DNA from: a virus | Length of the DNA: 28,955 nt | Strand: one strand, 5' to 3' | Virus record (IMG/VR): IMGVR_UViG_3300022693_001825 | Coordinates: 1 to 28,955 of that record | In this document: piece after piece, positions 9,204 to 17,288 of the stretch | Numbering within the stretch: the stretch's first letter is position 1 | How the letters are laid out: the number at the start of each line of letters is the position of its first letter | The notes under the pieces: model-generated | Told to the model about the DNA's origin: nothing | Databases searched by the model: none | The model's input: only the letters and a program-made list of their open reading frames with translations | Position numbers and translations under genes: made by a program

Positions 9204-10373
9204 CTAATTCCAAGGAGTGGTTCTTAGCATCCAACCGCCTTTAGTTTCTTCAAATTCTATTCCTTCTTCATCAATCCAAGTATTATTTACTTTGTCAGTT
9301 CTAGTATATTCTACTCCACTTATCGTTTTTACCATTGGAGGATTAAGAGATTCACCAGTTACTGCAATTCCATCATTAATGTAAAATATAGAGTCATTAC
9401 CATATTCATCACTTAGTTTTATGGCTATGACATTATACAATCCTGCTTCTCTATTTTGATACGTGAAAGTCACTTTTAGACAGTCTGCGTGTCCCATATC
9501 TCTCTCAGAGCATTTTATGTGGTCTGTTGTAGTTACATTCCAATTATACAACAGATTTTGATCATCAACAACTGTTAGTTTTTCCACTTTAGTATTGAAT
9601 AGTTCAATGTCGATTAGGTTTTCTGCATTATATATTAGAGTTTTAATATTTTCTAGTCCTAATCCAATAAGAATACCATCTATCTTATCTGTTCCCCAAT
9701 TGTCATAGATTAATAGCTCAATAGTATTTGTTTGATTAACTGTTGTGTGTATAGTCATGTTGGTGTGAAAATATTCAACGTTTATTGATTCTCCATTGAA
9801 TGTGAATCCATTATCAACTATTCTTACAGATTCACCTAGTCCAAGAGTAGGAGGTATGCGGTCTCTATTATCACTACTTCCTGTTGTTTTATTTCCAGTT
9901 GAATTTGTAATTATACAGTTCTTAAAATTAAAACTACTAGCACATGAAGTTTGTTGTGTAGTAGTATAGATTCCACTAAAACTATGTGCGTTAGATGAAG
10001 GATTTCCATATCCAAATACTGAACCTTGAAAGTTAACCAAAGTTTGATCATTGAAATCACTAACAGGCATACTTAGTGTGCCTTTGCAATCAACAACTTC
10101 AACTGTATGAGTACCATAACCAATTCCATAACTAAGTTTTTCAATAGAACCGTTACCGAATTGTTTCACGTTAGGATAATAGTATGAATCGTTTAAAGCG
10201 CCAACATATACTGCACATTTGTAATGACTTTCAAAATTGTAACTTATCATAAATGCTTGTGCAGATTCATCAAAATAAATTTCTAAATCATTCTCTGCAA
10301 CATGGGATGCAGCAGATGCATCATTGAATCCAAATAAAGAAACTAAAACAAAGAGTAGAATCACGTATTTCAT
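9204..10373 (-). CDS. Secreted protein with N-terminal signal peptide, 389 aa
   Basis: The N-terminus has a basic start, a hydrophobic core (VILLFVLVSLFGF) and an Ala-Ser-Ala site near residues 19-22, so it is a clear Sec signal peptide, and export through the host membrane is expected. The mature part is beta-rich, with four to six Cys residues (for example CAVYVG, VVDCKGT, SCASSFNFKNC, IKCSERDMGHADC) that could form disulphides outside the cell. There is no transmembrane segment at the C-terminus. The start has a strong SD (AGGAGGT, six bases before ATG) and overlaps the zinc-ribbon gene as ATGA. No family was recognised. A signal peptide is unusual among virion genes; candidates are a surface-acting or superinfection factor, or a lysis-related protein. 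Confidence 0.75.
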   Translation of the reverse strand: MKYVILLFVLVSLFGFNDASAASHVAENDLEIYFDESAQAFMISYNFESHYKCAVYVGALNDSYYYPNVKQFGNGSIEKLSYGIGYGTHTVEVVDCKGTLSMPVSDFNDQTLVNFQGSVFGYGNPSSNAHSFSGIYTTTQQTSCASSFNFKNCIITNSTGNKTTGSSDNRDRIPPTLGLGESVRIVDNGFTFNGESINVEYFHTNMTIHTTVNQTNTIELLIYDNWGTDKIDGILIGLGLENIKTLIYNAENLIDIELFNTKVEKLTVVDDQNLLYNWNVTTTDHIKCSERDMGHADCLKVTFTYQNREAGLYNVIAIKLSDEYGNDSIFYINDGIAVTGESLNPPMVKTISGVEYTRTDKVNNTWIDEEGIEFEETKGGWMLRTTPWN

Positions 10374-10504
10374 TTCTTTACCTCCTTACACTTTCTACTT
10401 CCGCATTTACATTTGGGTCTGTCATGTAATTTTTTTGCTTTAACATCTTTAATGGTTGTAAAATCATTTCCACAGTCTTTGCAGATTACGTGGGTTTTAG
10501 TCAT
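10370..10504 (-). CDS. Small zinc-ribbon protein, 44 aa
   Basis: Reading from the ATG at 10504 gives MTKTHVICKDCGNDF and a C-terminal half with KCKCGSRKCKEVKK. Cysteines at residues 8, 11, 32, 34 and 39 make a CxxC...CxC pattern typical of a zinc ribbon or rubredoxin-like knuckle. Lysine is abundant, so nucleic acid contact is possible. Both ends overlap neighbours as ATGA, with the small membrane gene upstream and the secreted-protein gene downstream, which strongly supports that it is translated. Confidence 0.7.
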   Translation of the reverse strand: MTKTHVICKDCGNDFTTIKDVKAKKLHDRPKCKCGSRKCKEVKK

Positions 10505-10605
10505 TTGTACCAAACCATCAATTGAATAAATGATAATGCAATCACCATAGTAATTCCAATAATAACTAAACCTCCAGTATATGTCTCTCCTTGACTCATG
10601 GTCAT
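10501..10605 (-). CDS. Small single-span membrane protein, 34 aa
   Basis: From the ATG at 10605 the protein begins MTMSQGETYTGG and continues into one hydrophobic helix, about residues 13-30 (LVIIGITMVIALSFIQLM), ending VWYK. A second ATG two codons later (10599) is possible. GGTGGT upstream of 10605 is a plausible SD. The stop overlaps the next start as ATGA, so three genes (membrane peptide, zinc ribbon, secreted protein) appear to be translated together. A holin-like or membrane-anchor role is possible but not shown. Confidence 0.6.
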   Translation of the reverse strand: MTMSQGETYTGGLVIIGITMVIALSFIQLMVWYK

Positions 10606-10658
10606 ACTACGACCACCTTGTTATTAAATGGCTCTACTATGACCATTCATGTTGTTTA

Positions 10659-12959
10659 TTATTGTAAAATTGGCTCAAAGTTGGTGAATGTCACATCAAC
10701 ACTATCTGTTCTATTGATAACTTGGACATTAAATTCATCATTAGTTTGTGCAAATATTGAATCACCAATAGTCATTGCAGTTTGTGCGTTTTGAGTAGTA
10801 AATGATTTTTCATTTTGGTTAGGCATCCTACCATTATTCTTTAGAATTCTTAATGAAATATCTTTATTATTTGCACTTGTAAAAATCAAAGGTAGAGTAA
10901 GATGCCCTTTAAAATCTTTAATTCCTACATATTTCCATTTTCCTTTAACTTTATCAATAATTTCCCAATCTTTATCAAAAGTAATCTTAACTGGTACAGG
11001 TGTAGCACCTCCACTTAAAACAATGTCACTCCACTCATCGAGAGTTAATGGTGTTGGTTCTAAATTTCCATTCATGTGAAAACTCATTTTAGATGCAGAG
11101 TTGAGTTCACCTGCTACATTAGCAACTGTAACATTTTTTGCCGTTTCACCAGTAAGTGAACCATCAAGTAATTTTCCTGTCTGGGCTATTGGTGCAGGTG
11201 AAGGAAAAGTAATATCAATAGTTAATGAATCATTAAAAGCCCCTATAACTCTAACAATTCCACCTTCATTGAAATCTATTGCTTCAGAAACTAAAACTGG
11301 TATTCCAGTTGTTAAGTTATGATTTACAGCAGCCAAGTTAGTCAAAAACATCGTAGCAGTTCCTCCACTTGTTTCAGTAGCTACAAACTGGTCTTGAATA
11401 TCATAAGAGTTAGCTGTGAGATTAAATATGTGGAATGAACCCAGATAATTTGTAGTACCTGCATGAAGTACACTTCTATCTTTTATAAAATCAGCAGGTA
11501 AATTAGCACTGGCAGTAACTGTAGTACCGTTTTGTCCGTTACTTGAATAAGTTAATGGTCCTGTTGCAGTACTGGTACCTCCATCAGTAAAAGCTTGAAC
11601 GAATCTATAAGCCTGCCAAGTACCAGTTGTATCAGTACCCTCAAATGGTATTTCAATCTCAATAGTAGTAGCTGTAAGTGCAGATACTATAAAATCATCT
11701 TGAAAATTTGTAGTATTTTGTATTTTAATTAATTGTCCATTATCTAAATTAGTGGCACCTACTGTTAGTAGGGTATGAGTTGCATCTCTTGGTGCTGGTG
11801 CTGCTGCAAATGCTGTTATCGTACCTGAATCAGCAAATGTTGAATCTTTGAAAATTTTACCACCAAATGTAGCAGATGAATCTGTAACAATATTACTATT
11901 AATGATGTTATTTGATGGATTAACATCTAACAAAATATCGTTTGCAAATAGAAATGGCTGAATATTTGAAAAATTTAGAGCTGAGGGTGTATCTAAACGC
12001 TCAAAAGGAATAGGTGCTCCTGTTGGTATGTAAAGTTCTTTTGAATTATTAACTTTCATAAAGGTGCTGCCGTTACCTTGACTTAGAATAATAGCAGTAC
12101 CCTGTAAAGGCTGAATGTCTTCCGTAACGAATCCATTAGTATAACTATTGTATGTTATGAAATCTACAGTATATATTAATCCCTTGAGAGTTCCCAAATT
12201 CTGAAAGTTTTGAAGTAATGATCTAGTAACTATTACAGCAGACAATGCCAAGTTGTATGTTCCTTCTATGTCAAATAATGTATTTGTACTAGAACCAGGT
12301 AAACCAGATATATCAAGTACATCAACATCATCTAAACTGAAAAGTCTCACATTTCTTAATTTAAGAAAAGTACCATTACCTGTCATGGAAAATTTAAATT
12401 TTGTTCTACTCTCAGACGTTATTGTTCCTGTATAATCATTAACTCCTTCATAACCCAAACCTAAAGGAATTGTAATAGATGTAAATATTTTATAATCTTT
12501 ATCCTCTAATATTCTGACAAGATCTCCAGTGTCAGGTCCCCCTGCAAGTACAAGGATTGGCGAACCTGTAAAATTTACTGCAGTAAATGTTGTCGGTGTA
12601 AGAATTGTAATAGTGATCTCTCCATCATAAGCAGGATTTGAGGAACCAGTAATTCGTAAATTATTATCAGTAGCATAAAGGTCTGCAGGCGTACCCGCAT
12701 CATATACAAAAGTAAAAAGAGCAGGCTGACCTACCGTACCACTTGTTGTAAAAGTTGCAGTATCATTAAATGGCATATCAGCAGTTTTGAAAACTTTTTT
12801 GACACCGTTAACATTTTGAAATTGGGTAAAATCATTAACAGTTATTGTTTTATTATTTAGTGGAGTAGGGGATGTTTCATTAGCATCTAGATAACATAAT
12901 CTAGATAAACCGTTTATAGCAGTCTCTATTGATCGTGTTGTCCATTTTTGGTCTACCAT
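10659..12959 (-). CDS. Repeat-built fibre or adhesin-like structural protein, 766 aa
   Basis: Beta-rich protein assembled from repeated units of about 70-90 residues. Each unit holds a GTTNY/GSSNP/GATNL-type turn followed by alternating strands and an end such as ETSGGTA or DTTGTW; about four copies can be seen between residues 60 and 600. The N-terminus (MVDQKWTTRSIETAINGL) is helical and may anchor it. The last 150 residues (after EWSDIVLSGG) form a separate beta domain. The repeat type also occurs in the tail fibre at 159-2975. Extreme Thr/Asn/Ile content fits an exposed appendage. It is the first gene of its unit, with a late-type box 22 bases before the ATG and no SD. Fibre, spike or capsid decoration are all possible. 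Confidence 0.6.
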   Translation of the reverse strand: MVDQKWTTRSIETAINGLSRLCYLDANETSPTPLNNKTITVNDFTQFQNVNGVKKVFKTADMPFNDTATFTTSGTVGQPALFTFVYDAGTPADLYATDNNLRITGSSNPAYDGEITITILTPTTFTAVNFTGSPILVLAGGPDTGDLVRILEDKDYKIFTSITIPLGLGYEGVNDYTGTITSESRTKFKFSMTGNGTFLKLRNVRLFSLDDVDVLDISGLPGSSTNTLFDIEGTYNLALSAVIVTRSLLQNFQNLGTLKGLIYTVDFITYNSYTNGFVTEDIQPLQGTAIILSQGNGSTFMKVNNSKELYIPTGAPIPFERLDTPSALNFSNIQPFLFANDILLDVNPSNNIINSNIVTDSSATFGGKIFKDSTFADSGTITAFAAAPAPRDATHTLLTVGATNLDNGQLIKIQNTTNFQDDFIVSALTATTIEIEIPFEGTDTTGTWQAYRFVQAFTDGGTSTATGPLTYSSNGQNGTTVTASANLPADFIKDRSVLHAGTTNYLGSFHIFNLTANSYDIQDQFVATETSGGTATMFLTNLAAVNHNLTTGIPVLVSEAIDFNEGGIVRVIGAFNDSLTIDITFPSPAPIAQTGKLLDGSLTGETAKNVTVANVAGELNSASKMSFHMNGNLEPTPLTLDEWSDIVLSGGATPVPVKITFDKDWEIIDKVKGKWKYVGIKDFKGHLTLPLIFTSANNKDISLRILKNNGRMPNQNEKSFTTQNAQTAMTIGDSIFAQTNDEFNVQVINRTDSVDVTFTNFEPILQ

Positions 12960-12980
12960 CTATCTAAGTGATGAGTGATA

Positions 12981-12994
12981 AAATATATGCATTA
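12981..12994 (-). promoter_or_regulatory. Late-type TATA promoter for the 766-aa protein unit
   Basis: Coding-strand box TAATGCATATATTT, whose proximal edge is 22 bases from the ATG at 12959. There is no SD in the short spacer, so a leaderless transcript is expected. Confidence 0.75.
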
Positions 12995-12997
12995 ATT

Positions 12998-14236
12998 CTA
13001 TGGTATTCTTTGAGGGTCCCCAATAGTGATAAATGCACTAGGTTGACTTTGATTGTTAAATTCTGTTGCGATTAAAGCTGGACTCTGTACTACATTGTGT
13101 TGTACTCTGATCTCATCAAATATGGCATCAATGGCTGTTACCTCGAAAGTTTTGCCAAAAGTCAAAGGTTCAGTATTGTTAAAAGTAAAACCACTGCCTG
13201 CGGTAAAAATATTAACTTGACCTTGAACTGCATCAATGTATTGGATGGCTTGTTTTGTAACAGCGTCATAAGTAAAAACAATATAATTTATTCCCGTGTT
13301 TTGTAGAACGGTTCTTGCAGCTCCACCATCATCCATAACTTGATCATTAAGATGTGTCCCATCATTCATTCTTGTTGTAAGTCCACTAACTTCGGCTCGA
13401 AAGTCATTCCACCATTGAAATCCCTTCTTTGTATCATTGAAAGATACTTTTTTCTCTAATAATCCGTAATGTTGGTCAAGTGAATTAAAATTTTCAGTCC
13501 AACAACTTAGAGTGAAACTTGTTGAACCAATAGCATCAATGCTAGTAGAACTAGGAATAGTTACAAATCCTCCAGTGTTTGTACGGTATGCTTTTCCTAT
13601 CTGACCATTTACAGAAGTTGGGCTGCCAGCAGTATCACCATCATTATTGTTTGATGTAGAATCCAGTATAGAACCAGGTCCAAATGAAGGGTCATTCATA
13701 TGCCACACACCTCTATACTTCTGGGGATCCCAAACATCTTCTGGATTTAATGCAGATGCATTTGGATTATCATAATACATGAACCACTCCGTAGTTGAAT
13801 CGAGTATGGGAATTGTTGTGTCAGAAATTAACGTTTGGGTTGGTTCATCCACAAATTCAATTTCTATAGGAAATATGACATCACCATCTACATTAACAAA
13901 TCTAATGTCCTGGCCTGCTGATTGTATGCGATTTTCAAAGTCAGGAAATACTTGGTTAAACAAAAATTTGTAGTTCGTATGTGAACCTTGAACCTTTGAT
14001 GGTACTACTTTAATCGGTACTCTACTCTTAAAGTTCTCATCAAACCAATTAGATGGAATACCCTCGTATATCATAATATTGTTATCTTCATATTGCATTG
14101 TATTTCCATCCTCAAAGAGCATACGAATAAAGGCCTCAGGTATAACACCAGTACCAAGATCCCTTCCTTGTGGCGGATTGTTAGTATTGCTGTTTAAATT
14201 TCGTGGTGCGTTTTGAGGAAGATAAGCTCTAACCAT
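12998..14236 (-). CDS. DUF2341/LamG-type adhesin-like virion protein, 412 aa
   Basis: After an Asn/Pro-rich leader, residues about 64-175 follow the DUF2341 pattern: W..ENFKSRVPIKV, then AGQDIRFVNVDGDV, IEIEFVD and WFMYYDNPNA. VWHMND and DSTSNNNDG then lead into a concanavalin/LamG-like beta-sandwich (about 180-400) with SFTLSCWTENF and a C-terminal FDEIRVQHNV. These folds often bind glycans or act in adhesion, so a role in host surface recognition is likely but not shown. ATG 14236 has GAGG seven bases upstream. Residues 17-23 (NTNNPPQ) recur at the same position in the adjoining 75-aa protein, suggesting a shared attachment leader. Confidence 0.7.
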   Translation of the reverse strand: MVRAYLPQNAPRNLNSNTNNPPQGRDLGTGVIPEAFIRMLFEDGNTMQYEDNNIMIYEGIPSNWFDENFKSRVPIKVVPSKVQGSHTNYKFLFNQVFPDFENRIQSAGQDIRFVNVDGDVIFPIEIEFVDEPTQTLISDTTIPILDSTTEWFMYYDNPNASALNPEDVWDPQKYRGVWHMNDPSFGPGSILDSTSNNNDGDTAGSPTSVNGQIGKAYRTNTGGFVTIPSSTSIDAIGSTSFTLSCWTENFNSLDQHYGLLEKKVSFNDTKKGFQWWNDFRAEVSGLTTRMNDGTHLNDQVMDDGGAARTVLQNTGINYIVFTYDAVTKQAIQYIDAVQGQVNIFTAGSGFTFNNTEPLTFGKTFEVTAIDAIFDEIRVQHNVVQSPALIATEFNNQSQPSAFITIGDPQRIP

Positions 14237-14237
14237 G

Positions 14238-14465
14238 TCATTTCCTCATTACCAATTTTTTAAGAAATGAGAAAATCTTTTGTTTCATGGTTAGTTGTAT
14301 CTTTGGTGTTACTACCTTTACTGTTGGTTTTACAATTGGTTTATTCACTACTGTAACCATTGGTCGTGGAGTTATTCCTCGTTTTCTTGGTGGGTCTTGT
14401 GGAGGATTATTTGTATTTGCAGTAATGCTTCTTTTAATCCCTTGAGGCTTAAAGCCGACAACCAA
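14238..14465 (-). CDS. Small basic Pro/Lys-rich protein sharing a leader with the adhesin, 75 aa
   Basis: TTG start at 14465 with AGGTG seven bases upstream, immediately after the stop of the previous gene. The protein is very basic (ending MKQKIFSFLKKLVMRK) with repeated Pro-Lys-Val units in the middle (KPIVKPTVKVVTPK). Residues 17-23, NTNNPPQ, are identical in sequence and position to the next gene's product, although the codons differ. This suggests that the leader is a conserved docking motif rather than a recent copy. The stop is one base before the adhesin ATG. Function unknown. Confidence 0.55.
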   Translation of the reverse strand: MVVGFKPQGIKRSITANTNNPPQDPPRKRGITPRPMVTVVNKPIVKPTVKVVTPKIQLTMKQKIFSFLKKLVMRK

Positions 14466-14467
14466 AA

Positions 14468-15085
14468 TTATGCACCTAACTGTATTTGATCTACTCTAAA
14501 TTCCTTTACACCAGTAACTGCTGTAGTTCTTACTAGAAAATCTAATGTATCACCAGGTCTTACACCAACGTCAAATCTATAGTAACCAGCAGTTTTCAAA
14601 TTAAAGTCATTATCACCATTGAATGTTAAAGGTTGAGCAGTTTGGTTAAACTCTGTAATTGTAACAGTAGGTACAGATGTAAATGGTGTTGTAGTATCAC
14701 CAGGTGTAATTGAGACAACTTCTCCTCCTTGAAGAATTGCAGTGGGTGGAGTAGATACCCCACCACCACCACCAGTAACTGCAACCACAGGTGCTTTGGG
14801 ATAACTAGACCCCGTTGCATCTACAGTAATACTTGTTATAATTCCATTAGTTAGTATAGCAGTAGCTGTTGCTCCTGTTCCTTTTGAGACACGTGTAGCC
14901 TCCAAGTGATAATCAGCAGCAGCCGTAGTTAGTGAAAAATAAACTCTAAATAATCCAGAATTTCCGTTTAACGATTCTGTAGTTACTACAATAGGATTAT
15001 TCAAAACAGATGCCCCGATAGCTACAGCAGTGCCTGTTCCTTTTACATCTACATCAATAGGATAAACCGAGCTTCGCAGTCCCAT
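14468..15085 (-). CDS. Beta-rich structural protein with Gly-Tyr module, paralogue A, 205 aa
   Basis: Starts MGLRSSVYPIDVDVKG and ends EFRVDQIQLGA. Both ends match the neighbour at 15128-15805 (MGLTTSVYPVDIE... and DVFRVDQIQIGA), so the two are tandem paralogues. In the middle (about 75-150) is the module GTGATATAILTNG, SITVDATGSSYPKAPVV and a second half-repeat with GGEVVSITPG and SVPTVTIT. The ends form a shell (GLFRVYFSL, then GYYRFDVGVRPGDTL) that looks like a jelly-roll or decoration fold interrupted by the module. It is first in its unit, with a late-type box 22 bases before the ATG. Likely a minor capsid, decoration or tail spike protein. Confidence 0.6.
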   Translation of the reverse strand: MGLRSSVYPIDVDVKGTGTAVAIGASVLNNPIVVTTESLNGNSGLFRVYFSLTTAAADYHLEATRVSKGTGATATAILTNGIITSITVDATGSSYPKAPVVAVTGGGGGVSTPPTAILQGGEVVSITPGDTTTPFTSVPTVTITEFNQTAQPLTFNGDNDFNLKTAGYYRFDVGVRPGDTLDFLVRTTAVTGVKEFRVDQIQLGA

Positions 15086-15106
15086 GAGAATAGAAATGAG
15101 TTATTT

Positions 15107-15120
15107 GATTATATGCATTT
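15107..15120 (-). promoter_or_regulatory. Late-type TATA promoter for paralogue A unit
   Basis: Coding-strand box AAATGCATATAATC, proximal edge 22 bases before the ATG at 15085. It lies in the 42-base gap after the stop of the upstream paralogue. Confidence 0.8.
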
Positions 15121-15127
15121 AGTGGAA

Positions 15128-15805
15128 TTATGCACCTATCTGTATTTGGTCTACTCTGAAAACATCTATTGCAACCAGATTATCTGCAGTAATATGTTCC
15201 TCAAAGAAAAAATTTATCAGATCACCAGCTCGTACACCAATATCAAATCTATAATATCCAGCAGACCTTAAAAGAAACTCATTATCTGCATTTAGAAAAG
15301 TATCTTGGGTATCGAACGGTGTACTTGTAATAAGCACTTTGGGTGGAATATTATATCCAGCACCAGGATTGGTAACATTAATTGATACTAATTCTCCACC
15401 ATTAATAACTGCTATAGCTTCTGCTGTCACTGTTGCACCAGTTCCTGTATTGTCAAAAGTTATATTTGTACCAGGAACCGTGGCTGATACTCCAATAGGA
15501 TAACCATCACCAGTAGCACTCATAATAATATTAGATACACCTCCATTCTCAATAACTGCATCTGCTTTAGCTCCAAAACCAAATTCACCACCTTGTCTAC
15601 TTGTGGAAACTGCCAACTCGTAATCACGAGGAGTTGCTGTTTGTAATGAAAAATATACTCTAAACAAACCAGATGATCCATTTAATAATTCTCTTGTTAC
15701 TGGAATTGACTCTTTTAGTAGAGCAGTATTAGGTGTGATAGGAAGTGCTACTGTTGGTAATTTTCTTTCTATATCTACAGGATAAACTGATGTTGTTAAA
15801 CCCAT
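15128..15805 (-). CDS. Beta-rich structural protein with Gly-Tyr module, paralogue B, 225 aa
   Basis: Tandem paralogue of the 205-aa protein. Both share the N-terminal SVYP motif, the strand GLFRVYFSLQTA, a C-terminal GYYRFDIGVRAGDLINF and the ending FRVDQIQIGA. Its centre carries two copies of the Gly-Tyr module (NIIMSATGDGYPIGV, and SINVTNPGAGYNIPPKV after GTGATVTAEA). The gene is alone in its unit, with its own promoter and a T-rich tract upstream that ends the capsid unit. Separate promoters for two adjacent paralogues suggest that both are made in quantity. Confidence 0.6.
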   Translation of the reverse strand: MGLTTSVYPVDIERKLPTVALPITPNTALLKESIPVTRELLNGSSGLFRVYFSLQTATPRDYELAVSTSRQGGEFGFGAKADAVIENGGVSNIIMSATGDGYPIGVSATVPGTNITFDNTGTGATVTAEAIAVINGGELVSINVTNPGAGYNIPPKVLITSTPFDTQDTFLNADNEFLLRSAGYYRFDIGVRAGDLINFFFEEHITADNLVAIDVFRVDQIQIGA

Positions 15806-15825
15806 AAAGTGAAAAGAGAATATTT

Positions 15826-15839
15826 AGTTATATGCATTT
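15826..15839 (-). promoter_or_regulatory. Late-type TATA promoter for paralogue B
   Basis: Coding-strand box AAATGCATATAACT, proximal edge 21 bases from the ATG at 15805. No SD. Confidence 0.8.
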
Positions 15840-15852
15840 AAAAAAAGAAAAA
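15840..15852 (-). terminator. T-tract terminator of the capsid unit
   Basis: On the coding strand the stop of the small zinc gene is followed after five bases by TTTTTCTTTTTTT, directly abutting the next promoter. T-rich runs without a hairpin terminate archaeal transcription, so this fits an end for the capsid transcript. Confidence 0.55.
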
Positions 15853-15857
15853 TTAGA

Positions 15858-16088
15858 TCAATCCTTAGATTGAATCTTTTTTTGTTTTTTTGATTTTCCA
15901 AAGGTTTCTGATGTTTCAGATTTAGGTTTTGGAGTATCTACTATTCCAGTCAAGTACAGATTAGCTCGTCCATCTTCGCAAGGCATCCCAATTATTAGCC
16001 CTGCTGAATGATCTAGTCTTTTACGACCCTCCTCTATGGAGTTAGCTTCTGTTTGTGCATTGCATCTTGAACATCTTAGCGTACCCAT
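15858..16088 (-). CDS. Small zinc-binding protein, 76 aa
   Basis: Starts MGTLRCSRCNAQTEAN, with a CxxC zinc knuckle (residues 6 and 9) and another Cys in GMPCEDGRA. The C-terminal third is a Lys/Ser-rich, probably disordered tail (KSKKQKKIQSKD). The ATG at 16088 has AGGTG six bases upstream, so I prefer it to the GTG at 16097 that would add three residues. It follows the major capsid gene by nine bases and is probably co-transcribed with it. The role is unknown; the basic tail could bind DNA or another virion protein. Confidence 0.6.
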   Translation of the reverse strand: MGTLRCSRCNAQTEANSIEEGRKRLDHSAGLIIGMPCEDGRANLYLTGIVDTPKPKSETSETFGKSKKQKKIQSKD

Positions 16089-16097
16089 ATTATTCAC

Positions 16098-17288
16098 CTA
16101 TACACTAAAGGCAGTGATTTTGAAAGCTCCTTCCAAATGTGCCTGCTTCACATCAAATCGTATTACCAAGTCAGATTCGTACAGTCCTCCAACAGAAAGA
16201 TCAAAGTTTTCTATTGTAAGATCTTCTCTCAATCCGACAACTTGTGCAACATCTCTCTTTGTTACGAGTACAGTTTTTCTTGGAATCTGTGGTGTTTCCC
16301 AAACATTTCTAAGACCTAATGCTTGTGCCAAGCCAGAATTATTAATAACATCTGTCGTGTCAGTTGGTCCAGTTATGAATCTACTCACGAATGGGTAAAA
16401 TCCATTTGTACCTGCATTTTTGACTGCGAGTGCAGCGTCTTGTGGATGGATAAACATTGTATCAGCTCTATTTCTTAAAACTCCTGGGAATCTTCCTCGA
16501 ATAACTTCTACTAATGCTTCAAACTCAGAGTTTGAAGGGTTTGTAGGAGTATCAAGGTCTGCTTTACTAGCAGTGTTATCAGTGCCAACAGTTGTGGTAA
16601 GCAAATCATCAATGATTCTTTTACCTGTCATAAAGTAAAACTCGTTTCCACCGTTCTTGAGCGATTGCTCAACAGCTAGGAAATTGTTGTCCTTTACATC
16701 GTTTCTGTTTACAGCTAATGTTCCTCTAAAAGAGTTGTTTGTACCTGAACAATCTAATTCTACAGGTGTAACCTTACCGCCAATTGGTGGTGGTGTTCCG
16801 CCTGCTTCTTTATAGATGTCAATACTTTTCTGATCACTTGAACTTCCACCTACGGTGTCTGTATATTTTGTAATAGGTACAGTCACTTTTGGTGTTGTCA
16901 TGTCAACAATCTTGGAATACTGTTTCCAGTCAGACCATGGCTCTGCGCCTTCGATTACTTCATCGAATATTTTCAATGCACTTAGAGTATTTGGTATTGA
17001 TACCGTCTCTCTAAGTTGCTGTCCACCTATGTATGGATTGGTTCTTGCATAATCACCTATACGCATACCAAATTGTCCAAACCATAGTTCTGGAAGGCTT
17101 GGATTTTGTGTCTCGTTTTGAAGTGAATGCTCACCTTTTGCAAAGAAAACATGGAATGGTGTTTCCCTAATGGGCTTCATGATGTCCGAAGGATTACCTC
17201 TTGCTTGAGCACTTAATTGTAGTGCTTCCTTAATGTGTGCCATTTCTGGCAATGCCAATAAGGATGCTCTAGTAAATTTAGAGGTCAA
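16098..17288 (-). CDS. Major capsid protein, HK97 fold, 396 aa
   Basis: Forms the icosahedral shell. The length, position after protease and scaffold, and C-terminal pattern fit the HK97 family: DTMFIHPQDAALAV (about 275-290), then TVLVTKRDVAQVVG and LTIENFDLSVGGLYESDLVI, ending HLEGAFKITAFSV. The N-terminal arm (about 1-60) and the extended loop region with WSDWKQYSKIVD precede it. The start is TTG at 17288, overlapping the stop of the cement-like gene (TTGA), with GGAGG twelve bases upstream. The next in-frame ATG is 15 codons later (MAHIKEAL) and is an alternative start, especially if the arm is trimmed. It is not the first gene of its unit, so it depends on SD initiation. Confidence 0.85.
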   Translation of the reverse strand: MTSKFTRASLLALPEMAHIKEALQLSAQARGNPSDIMKPIRETPFHVFFAKGEHSLQNETQNPSLPELWFGQFGMRIGDYARTNPYIGGQQLRETVSIPNTLSALKIFDEVIEGAEPWSDWKQYSKIVDMTTPKVTVPITKYTDTVGGSSSDQKSIDIYKEAGGTPPPIGGKVTPVELDCSGTNNSFRGTLAVNRNDVKDNNFLAVEQSLKNGGNEFYFMTGKRIIDDLLTTTVGTDNTASKADLDTPTNPSNSEFEALVEVIRGRFPGVLRNRADTMFIHPQDAALAVKNAGTNGFYPFVSRFITGPTDTTDVINNSGLAQALGLRNVWETPQIPRKTVLVTKRDVAQVVGLREDLTIENFDLSVGGLYESDLVIRFDVKQAHLEGAFKITAFSV

